The position numbers and the translations under genes were made by a program. Positions 14,759 to 19,889 of a stretch of DNA of 19,889 bases are shown in pieces. Source of the stretch: Geoglobus sp. (GTDB taxonomy: Archaea; Halobacteriota; Archaeoglobi; Archaeoglobales; Archaeoglobaceae); NCBI GenBank assembly GCA_027016965.1, contig JALURI010000255.1, forward strand, positions 1-19,889, given 5' to 3'. Position 1 is the first letter of the stretch; every line of letters starts with the position of its first letter. The notes beneath the pieces are model-generated. The model saw nothing but the letters and a program-made list of their open reading frames with translations. It had not been told where the DNA came from and did no database searches.

Positions 14759-14785
14759 TTAACTGGTTAAATTTAAATTTTTTTC
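14759..14785 (-). promoter_or_regulatory. lrp promoter with inverted-repeat operator candidate
   Basis: Directly upstream of the lrp gene lies TTAAC-TG-GTTAA (14759-14770), a perfect inverted repeat with a 2-base centre, abutting AAATTTAAATTT (14769-14780), itself a perfect palindrome that can serve as the TATA element. The TATA sequence sits about 27 bases from the GTG at 14748 and the repeat occupies the start-site side. This is the usual place for an archaeal Lrp autorepressor site. Confidence 0.55.
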
Positions 14786-14819
14786 CCTCTCTACAATTTT
14801 TCTGGAGTTTTAAACCTGA

Positions 14820-15380
14820 TTAATCGACAGTTCTCTCAATTCTGGCTACGATCAACCCTGAATCCATATCAAACACCTGAACAGAAATGATGTCGCCCTG
14901 TCTCAGCTGAATTCCTCCACTGCCTACCTTTATTCTGAACCCTATGAACTCCCCGGAAGAGATAACTCCGTCTCTGCTAACATGCAGTTCTCCCATCACA
15001 TCAAAACCCAGATAGCCCTTGTCAAGGAAATCATCACCACTGCATTCAGCGTCACCGAATTTTATTACAGGAAAGCCCCAGCATGTCTCTGAGAGAAGAA
15101 GTGACCCGTTTCTGTAAGCAGAGACCTTGATCTTTATATTTTCAACAGGAATGGCTTGTCCTCCGAAGCTTGTAATCTTCACAATCTGTGATTCCCTGTG
15201 CAGTCCGACCTCATGAGGCACAATTTCATTCACTGACCGAAAAATTGTAAGAACGGGAACTTTGAGTTCCGGTATGTCAATGGCCGAATACATGAAGGCA
15301 GAGAGCATAACAGTAACGGCAAGCATCAAAACTATTCCCGTTGCTGGAGATATTCCATCTTTACAAGTTATTATTTTCAT
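14820..15380 (-). CDS. archaeal type IV pilin-like protein
   Basis: About 186 residues with a class III signal sequence: a short charged N-terminus (MKIITCKDG), then ISPATGIVLMLAVTVMLSAFM, the hydrophobic assembly helix of archaeal pilins (DUF1628-type, usually GxSPVIGxILMVAITV). Cleavage is expected around G9/I10 by an archaeal prepilin peptidase. The remainder is a beta-rich extracellular domain with one cysteine pair (near CWGFP and AECSGDD) that may form a disulphide. I start at the ATG at 15380, not 15398: the TATA box (TTTTATATCT, complement of 15401-15410) is 26 bases upstream of 15380. No pilus assembly ATPase or membrane platform gene is nearby, so it may be an orphan or minor pilin. 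Confidence 0.75.
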   Translation of the reverse strand: MKIITCKDGISPATGIVLMLAVTVMLSAFMYSAIDIPELKVPVLTIFRSVNEIVPHEVGLHRESQIVKITSFGGQAIPVENIKIKVSAYRNGSLLLSETCWGFPVIKFGDAECSGDDFLDKGYLGFDVMGELHVSRDGVISSGEFIGFRIKVGSGGIQLRQGDIISVQVFDMDSGLIVARIERTVD

Positions 15381-15400
15381 AATGATTGAGCAATGCATGC

Positions 15401-15410
15401 AGATATAAAA
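15401..15410 (-). promoter_or_regulatory. TATA box of the pilin gene
   Basis: TTTTATATCT on the minus strand is centred about 26 bases upstream of the ATG at 15380. It decides that start over the ATG at 15398, which would lie only 3 bases downstream of the element. Confidence 0.55.
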
Positions 15411-15422
15411 ATTTTGGAGTTT

Positions 15423-15707
15423 TCAGTTCCCGCCGAATTTGTGATTTATTACGGAACAAGCTCGGACACATACACTAACCAGATCGAGGTTGTTGTTATA
15501 TCTAACCATCTCAAGTACACTGCCAGCAACAAGATAGAGGATAACAAGTGGCACGATGTGAGGGTAGAGGTTGACCTATCAGAGGTTAAGGTGTATCTGG
15601 ACTGTGAACCCATTCTAAGCTGGACAGGTGAGCTTGACAGATACTGCGCGGGATTGATTTTTTCCGCAGGTAGAGGATTACAACCATCTATAAGCCAAGA
15701 TATGTGA
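15423..15707 (+). pseudogene. LamG/concanavalin-like coding remnant
   Basis: An open frame on the plus strand encodes a beta-rich segment with the hallmark of LamG-type concanavalin-like domains, notably DNKWHDVRVEVDLSEVKVYL followed by an aromatic/cysteine strand and LIFSAGRG. The frame is nominally open from an ATG at 15393, but that ATG lies inside the pilin promoter and has no ribosome binding site or promoter of its own. The homology-like part stops near 15670, and the frame then runs 20 bases into the 3' end of livF. I read this as a truncated remnant of a larger surface protein, not a working gene. A short expressed protein is the alternative. Confidence 0.45.
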
Positions 15708-16395
15708 TCTTCACATAATCGTTATCCAGAAGCTCATTTCCACTTCCTTCCATCTTTATCTTTCCTGTCTCCATAACATAAGCTCTATCGGATATTGGCA
15801 AAACCAAGCTTGCATCCTGCTCGGATATGAGAATTGTAGCATTTCGTTCCCTTTTTATTTCCTCTATTGCTTCAAATATTCTCTCCTTCATGAGTGGTGC
15901 CAAACCAACAGACGGTTCGTCCATCATGAGCAATCTGGGATTTGCCATTAAAGCCCTGCCTATCGCAAGCATCTGCTGCTCCCCTCCACTCAATGTTCCT
16001 GCTTTCTGATTTTTTCTCTCTTTCAGTACCGGAAATAGCTCAAAAACGTATTTCAGATCTTCTTCCACAGCACTCTTGTCCTTTCTCAAATATGCCCCAA
16101 GTTCCAAGTTTTCCATTACTGTCATTCTGTAACCCAACCTTCTCCTTTCGGGACAGTGGGAAATTCCAAGCTTTGCAACTTCATGTGGTGGAAGATAGTC
16201 TATTCTTATCTCTTCAAAGAATATCTCTCCAGAAGTTGGTTTTTTCACAGATGAAATCGTTTTGAATAGAGTGGTTTTTCCAGCACCATTTGGTCCTATG
16301 ACTGCCACAAATTCTCCTTCTTTAACCTCAAGGCTCACGCTGTCAACTGCAAGAGCCTTACCGTAATGAACTACAACGTTTCTAACCTGTAGCAA
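15688..16395 (-). CDS. livF: branched-chain amino acid ABC transporter ATPase LivF
   Basis: One of the two cytoplasmic ATPases of the Liv (HAAT family) importer. Walker A is GPNGAGKTT (34-42 from the chosen start), the ABC signature is a canonical LSGGEQQML, Walker B is LLMMDEP, and SVGLAPL and the late H-loop region follow (here ISEQD replaces the usual histidine, as in other LivF proteins). I choose the TTG at 16395. It gives 235 residues, the family's normal size; GGGGGT lies a few bases upstream, and LLQVRNVVVHYG is the expected N-terminus. The longer frame from 16473 would add 26 unlikely residues inside livG. It overlaps livG by 14 bases and is the last gene of the operon. Confidence 0.92.
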   Translation of the reverse strand: MLQVRNVVVHYGKALAVDSVSLEVKEGEFVAVIGPNGAGKTTLFKTISSVKKPTSGEIFFEEIRIDYLPPHEVAKLGISHCPERRRLGYRMTVMENLELGAYLRKDKSAVEEDLKYVFELFPVLKERKNQKAGTLSGGEQQMLAIGRALMANPRLLMMDEPSVGLAPLMKERIFEAIEEIKRERNATILISEQDASLVLPISDRAYVMETGKIKMEGSGNELLDNDYVKITYLGL

Positions 16396-17134
16396 ATTCC
16401 AACCCCCTTTTGCCCAGATAAGCTTCAATAACCTGTCTGTCCATACACACCTGGTGTGGTGTACCGTCAGCAATTATTTTGCCGTAATTTAGCACGATTA
16501 TTCTCTCAGACAGAGCCATGCATGCTTTGAGAACATGCTCGATTAATATGACCGTTATTCCGTTTTCGTGAATGCTTTTTATGACGTCCTGGAGAGTTTC
16601 AACCTCCTCACCGGTCAATCCTGAGAATGGTTCATCAAGCAAAAGAAGCTCAGGTTTTGTTGCAAGAGCCCTTGCAATTTCAAGCTTCTTAACATCCCCG
16701 TGGGGTAGATTTTCAGCAAGTGTATCTTTTCTATGAGCAAGATCAACTTTTTCAAGAACATCCATTGCAAAATCTCTTTCATGTTCCTGGATTTTTCCCT
16801 GTTTTCTTGCTATCAGTGCTGAAATTATAACATTCTCAACAACAGTGAACTTTCTAAAGGGTTTTGTAACCTGGAACGTTCTTGCAATCCCCAGCTTCAC
16901 TCTTTCATGGGGCTTTGTCCCAGTTATATCCTTTCCTTTGAAATGTATTTTCCCTGAAGTTGGTTTCAGGAAGCCTGTAATAAGATTAAACAAGGTTGTT
17001 TTTCCTGCCCCATTCGGACCGATGATGCCAAGAAATTCACCTTTATGGACACTAAAATTAACGTCATCAACTGCCTTCAAGCCTTTGAAATGCTTGCTTA
17101 AATTTACCACCTTGAGAAAGTCATTTTCTGTCAT
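16382..17134 (-). CDS. livG: branched-chain amino acid ABC transporter ATPase LivG
   Basis: The second ATPase of the Liv importer, 250 residues. Walker A is GPNGAGKTT (39-47), the long LivG-specific insert follows (VVENVIISALIARKQGK, about 98-114), and Walker B is LLLLDEP (163-169) with SGLTGEE after it. The H-loop histidine is in LIEHVLKACM. The ABC signature position reads LPHGD (143-147), whereas LivG proteins usually have LAYGQ. The last conserved element, the C-terminal AYLG helix, is present. The ATG overlaps the livM stop by 4 bases (17131-17134). Confidence 0.93.
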   Translation of the reverse strand: MTENDFLKVVNLSKHFKGLKAVDDVNFSVHKGEFLGIIGPNGAGKTTLFNLITGFLKPTSGKIHFKGKDITGTKPHERVKLGIARTFQVTKPFRKFTVVENVIISALIARKQGKIQEHERDFAMDVLEKVDLAHRKDTLAENLPHGDVKKLEIARALATKPELLLLDEPFSGLTGEEVETLQDVIKSIHENGITVILIEHVLKACMALSERIIVLNYGKIIADGTPHQVCMDRQVIEAYLGKRGLEFATG

Positions 17135-18093
17135 TTCTTATCACCATCCACCTCTTTTTTACCTATTTTTTCATTCAGCCTCATCAAACCTCCCGGAAGG
17201 AAAAGAACAAACGCAACTATTATCAGGTTGTATATCAGTATTCTGTAATCTGCAAGCCATGAAAATCCTTCAAAAAGAATTGTTAGCATGTATGCCCCTA
17301 TTGCAGGACCAATTATTGTTCCAATTCCCCCTATGAGGGAGAAAGTTATTGCAGAGGCTGAAAGCTCAAGTGTTACAACATCAACGGTTACGATTCTCAT
17401 GTACTGGGCGTAAAAAGCTCCAGCAATTCCGGCAAAGATTCCACTCAGGATGAATGCCAGAAGTTTGTATCTGGTTGTGTCTATTCCACACGCCATTGCA
17501 GCATCCTCATCTTCTTTTATTGCCTTGAGTATCAGTCCGGTTTCAGAAGATGCTATTCTGTAAAGCACATACACCGATAGGATCATCAGAACAAGTGAGA
17601 GATAGTAATTGGGTACAGATCCTACAACAAACGTTTTGACACCTCTCACACCCTCTTCACCACCGCTCAGCCATATCATTGCACTGCTTGCAAGCAGGAA
17701 AAGTATCCATGAGAAGGAGAATGTTGTGATTGCCAGGTACGGTCCCCTCAGTCTGAGACATGGTATGCCAACAACAAGACTGAGGAGAAATGCTGAGAAG
17801 ACACCTGTAATGGTTGAGAGTATAAGTGGTAGTTTGAGCATTGTATTTGTTATCGCAACAACATAGGCACTAAGCCCAAAAAACATGGCATGTCCCAGAT
17901 TGAGCTGACCTGTGTATCCCGTCAGGATGTCCCAGCTCGCTGCATAGATTACAAAGATGTGAGCAAGAATAAGGACATGGATTATATATATGCTTGGTGT
18001 TGCCAAGGGAAGGATAGCAGCAATAATACCAAATGCAAGTACGGCAGTGTACTTATTGCCCAAGATGCTCGTTGAAACTTTTACTTCTTTCAT
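17131..18093 (-). CDS. livM: branched-chain amino acid ABC transporter permease LivM
   Basis: Membrane permease of 320 residues with about eight to nine predicted hydrophobic helices. Family hallmarks include WDILTGYTGQLNLGHAMFFGLSAY (about 54-77), PCLRLRGPYLAITTFSFSW (about 111-129) and the cytoplasmic EAA-like loop with KAIKEDEDAAMACGIDTTRYKLLAF (about 189-213) that contacts the ATPases. The ending GGLMRLNEKIGKK is standard. A strong AGGAG precedes the ATG, which is only two bases after livH. The substrate is presumably a branched-chain amino acid, but related systems import urea, other amino acids or aromatic compounds. Confidence 0.93.
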   Translation of the reverse strand: MKEVKVSTSILGNKYTAVLAFGIIAAILPLATPSIYIIHVLILAHIFVIYAASWDILTGYTGQLNLGHAMFFGLSAYVVAITNTMLKLPLILSTITGVFSAFLLSLVVGIPCLRLRGPYLAITTFSFSWILFLLASSAMIWLSGGEEGVRGVKTFVVGSVPNYYLSLVLMILSVYVLYRIASSETGLILKAIKEDEDAAMACGIDTTRYKLLAFILSGIFAGIAGAFYAQYMRIVTVDVVTLELSASAITFSLIGGIGTIIGPAIGAYMLTILFEGFSWLADYRILIYNLIIVAFVLFLPGGLMRLNEKIGKKEVDGDKK

Positions 18094-18095
18094 TT

Positions 18096-18956
18096 TTACT
18101 CCTCCCCCCCGAACAATCCGGTTGGTTTGAAGGTTATGATCAGTATGAGCAATAGAAACGGCACAACTGTTTTCCAGGTTGGCGAGATGTAGTAGCCTGT
18201 TAAAACTTCAGCAACTCCAAAGATAATTCCGGTAAAAACGGTTCCAGGTATGCTGCCCATCCCCCCAAATATGACTATTGCAAAGGCTTTGAGCAAAGGG
18301 TCCCACCCCATAGAGGGGTAAAGGAGGTATATTGGGCTGAGAAGTGCTGCTGCTGATGCTGCAAGCATAGCTCCAAAGCCAAAAGAAAACATCTGAATTC
18401 TGTCAACATTTATGCCGAGGGTTCCTGAGACCTCCTCATCTTCAGCAACCATTCTCATTGCCTTGCCGATTTTCGTGAATTTTAGAATGGCAAACAGCAT
18501 TGCGACTATTCCGATAGCAATAACAAAAGATAGCACTCTCTGAACATCCACGGATCCACCGGGGATATTTACAGTACCGCTGAGATACGGAGGAATGTTC
18601 CTATATCTCGGTCCAAAGACAAACTTGACTATCTCCTCAATCACAAATGCCCCTGCAAATGTTAGAATCAGAACATTTAGCTCTTCCTTTCTTATTGGTT
18701 TTATCAGAACTCTCTCATACACAACACCTATTGCAAAAACAATTAATGCTGAAAGCAAAAATGATGTGATGTAATTGAAACCAAGCATTATTGAAAAGAA
18801 AAATGTAAAGTAAGCCCCGAGGGTGTAAAATGCTCCATGAGAAACGTTTATCACCCTCATAACCCCAAGAACAATTGTCAGACCAAGAGCCGCAAGAGCA
18901 TAAAGACCTCCGATCAGTACACCATTAATTGTAAGGGAGAGGAGAGTCTCAATCAT
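18096..18956 (-). CDS. livH: branched-chain amino acid ABC transporter permease LivH
   Basis: First gene of the liv operon, 286 residues. It begins with a helix NGVLIGGLYALAALGLTIVLGVMRVINVSHGAFYTLGAYF (about 11-50) that carries the family's G-x-N-x-S/A-HG motif. The cytoplasmic loop KAMRMVAEDEEVSGTLGINVDRIQ (about 169-192) and the ending FKPTGLFGG are also characteristic. The start at 18956 is supported by a TATA element (minus-strand TTAAATA, 18981-18987) centred about 27 bases away. A second ATG at 18966 is out of frame and opens only a five-codon frame. No substrate-binding protein gene (livK) lies beside it. Confidence 0.94.
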   Translation of the reverse strand: MIETLLSLTINGVLIGGLYALAALGLTIVLGVMRVINVSHGAFYTLGAYFTFFFSIMLGFNYITSFLLSALIVFAIGVVYERVLIKPIRKEELNVLILTFAGAFVIEEIVKFVFGPRYRNIPPYLSGTVNIPGGSVDVQRVLSFVIAIGIVAMLFAILKFTKIGKAMRMVAEDEEVSGTLGINVDRIQMFSFGFGAMLAASAAALLSPIYLLYPSMGWDPLLKAFAIVIFGGMGSIPGTVFTGIIFGVAEVLTGYYISPTWKTVVPFLLLILIITFKPTGLFGGEE

Positions 18957-18970
18957 TGAAAATCATTGAA
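18951..18970. repeat. 10-bp tandem duplication at the livH start
   Basis: AATCATTGAA occurs twice in direct succession (18951-18960 and 18961-18970). On the minus strand the repeat duplicates the start region, giving two ATGs 10 bases apart; only the downstream one is in frame with livH. The upstream one, ATG ATT TTC AAT GAT TGA, is a five-codon frame overlapping the livH start. With a leaderless transcript it would not be included in the mRNA. Confidence 0.6.
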
Positions 18971-18980
18971 AAAATCGGCA

Positions 18981-18987
18981 TATTTAA
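18981..18987 (-). promoter_or_regulatory. TATA box of the liv operon
   Basis: TTAAATA (minus strand) is centred about 27 bases from the livH ATG at 18956, as expected for a leaderless archaeal mRNA. The sequence from 18990 to 19060 has no recognisable gene. Confidence 0.5.
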
Positions 18988-19060
18988 TCATTTCGGTATG
19001 TTAAGGGCTGTCAAATTCCTTTTCTGCAATGCAATAGCACCCAATCTTTTACATAATCCG

Positions 19061-19075
19061 AGGTATAGTTAATAA
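19061..19075 (+). promoter_or_regulatory. TATA region of the ATP-cone/nuclease gene
   Basis: GTATAGTTAATAAAG lies about 40 bases upstream of the ATG at 19109, predicting a transcript start near 19093 and a leader of about 15-20 bases that would carry the Shine-Dalgarno AAGGTGAG (19098-19105). Confidence 0.4.
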
Positions 19076-19108
19076 AGTTCCAGGCTGTGTCTTCGCAAGG
19101 TGAGTATA

Positions 19109-19889
19109 ATGAAGTCCAGAAAGATCCATGTGATAAAGAGGGATGGAAGAGTTGAAGAATTCAATCCCAGCAAGATAAGAAAAACAATCATGAAAGCAGG
19201 TATTGATGGAAAAACTGCATCTCATATAATTGACAGGCTTGAGAGGAACATTTACAATGGTATCACCACAGATGAAATTCTTCAGATAACTCTCGATCTG
19301 CTTGGAAGGGAAAGGGGATCTGAAGGAAAAAGATATGATCTGAAGAGATCACTCTACAGACTTGGACCCGATGGATTTGAGTTTGAAAGATTTGTCGCAA
19401 GACTGCTTGAGGAGCATGGATTCAAAGTAACTACAAATCGCATGGTCAAGGGAAAATGTGTAGAACACGAGATTGATATAATCGCTGAAAAAGATGGGAA
19501 AATCTATCTTGTGGAGTGCAAGTTTCACAATATCCCGGTGTATACGGGATTGAAAGAGGTCATGTACACCTATGCCAGGTTCCTTGATATCGGGAAATTT
19601 GATGGAGTATGGCTGATAACAAATACCAAGTTCTCAGATGATGGGGTAAGGTATGCAGAATGTCAGCAGATAAGGCTTACAGGCTGGAATTATCCTGAAG
19701 GTGAAGGAATTGAGCAAATGCTTACATCCAGAAGTCTTTATCCGGTTACAGTTCTCGATGTGGAGAAGGAAGTGATTGACAGCCTTGTCATGTCAGGATA
19801 CGTTTTCTGCAGGGATGTTGTTGAGCGTGGTATCGAGGGGCTTATTGAAATTGGTCTGAAAAAAAGTGATGCTGAAAGATTGATTTCAG
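19109..19889 (+). CDS. ATP-cone / Mrr-like PD-(D/E)XK nuclease fusion protein (partial, runs off the window)
   Basis: The first 260 residues are visible and there is no stop before the window ends. Residues 3-90 form an ATP-cone, the nucleotide-binding regulatory domain of NrdR and ribonucleotide reductases: HVIKRDGRVEEFNPSKIRKTI at the start and a helical end with YDLKRSLYRLGPDG. Residues 90-200 look like an Mrr-type restriction endonuclease domain: FERFVARLLEEHGF, then EIDII (D123) and LVECK (E136, K138), the PD-(D/E)XK catalytic triad. A third segment (about 210-260) ends in a helix-hairpin-like LIEIGLKKSDAERLIS. The start ATG follows AAGGTGAG. I infer a nuclease whose activity may be controlled by ATP or dATP. 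I do not know a named function. It could serve DNA repair, defence or nucleotide-pool control. Confidence 0.82.
   Translation, partial: MKSRKIHVIKRDGRVEEFNPSKIRKTIMKAGIDGKTASHIIDRLERNIYNGITTDEILQITLDLLGRERGSEGKRYDLKRSLYRLGPDGFEFERFVARLLEEHGFKVTTNRMVKGKCVEHEIDIIAEKDGKIYLVECKFHNIPVYTGLKEVMYTYARFLDIGKFDGVWLITNTKFSDDGVRYAECQQIRLTGWNYPEGEGIEQMLTSRSLYPVTVLDVEKEVIDSLVMSGYVFCRDVVERGIEGLIEIGLKKSDAERLIS

Noticed and set aside
1..19889. CRISPR array, insertion sequence, phage or toxin-antitoxin island
   Set aside because: I saw no regularly spaced repeats, transposase or integrase signatures or terminal inverted repeats. The nucleotidyltransferase-like gene has no HEPN or other partner, so a toxin-antitoxin call is not supported.

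Overview
This window looks like a euryarchaeal chromosome segment, most likely from the Archaeoglobales (Archaeoglobus, Ferroglobus or Geoglobus). The case rests on several archaeal signatures: an archaeal-type alanine dehydrogenase that I recognise as close to AF1665 of A. fulgidus, archaeal RibC riboflavin synthase, a CxxxY-type CcmE, bacterial-type DNA gyrase subunit A in an otherwise archaeal setting, Lrp-type regulation, TATA-box promoters 25-28 bp upstream of leaderless starts, and a C/D box guide RNA. Base composition looks moderate (low-to-mid 40s % GC by eye, not computed). The genes are packed, many with 1-17 bp overlaps. I see no insertion sequence, phage, CRISPR array, tRNA or rRNA.

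Left part, plus strand: an unannotated C/D box sRNA with its own TATA box (117-173), then ccmE, a class V aminotransferase overlapping ribC, and a radical SAM enzyme overlapping a small nucleotidyltransferase-like gene. The last runs tail to tail into a minus-strand reductive oxygen-defence operon: superoxide reductase, rubredoxin (too short for standard ORF cut-offs) and an FprA-type diiron flavoprotein. Together these could reduce superoxide to peroxide and oxygen to water using rubredoxin as carrier.

Centre, minus strand: one compact seven-gene transcription unit (about 12615 down to 5790). Its order is M20 amidohydrolase (LysK/DapE-like), dapF, a Dus-like TIM-barrel protein, gyrA, a cupin, alanine dehydrogenase and a DPH6-type PP-loop enzyme. 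Most junctions are ATGA-type or longer overlaps, so gyrase A appears co-expressed with amino acid metabolism. A GNAT gene diverges from this operon across a 37 bp double promoter. It converges on an Lrp regulator-aminotransferase pair whose promoter carries a TTAAC-TG-GTTAA inverted repeat.

Right part: a type IV pilin-like protein (minus), a short decayed LamG-like coding remnant (plus), then livHMGF for branched-chain amino acid import (minus) with no binding protein gene beside it. At the right edge is a plus-strand gene that runs off the window and fuses an ATP-cone to an Mrr-like PD-(D/E)XK nuclease domain.

The most interesting items are the guide RNA, the ATP-cone/nuclease fusion, gyrA with a degenerate GyrA box inside an amino acid operon, the palindrome at the lrp promoter, and the LamG remnant beside the pilin.
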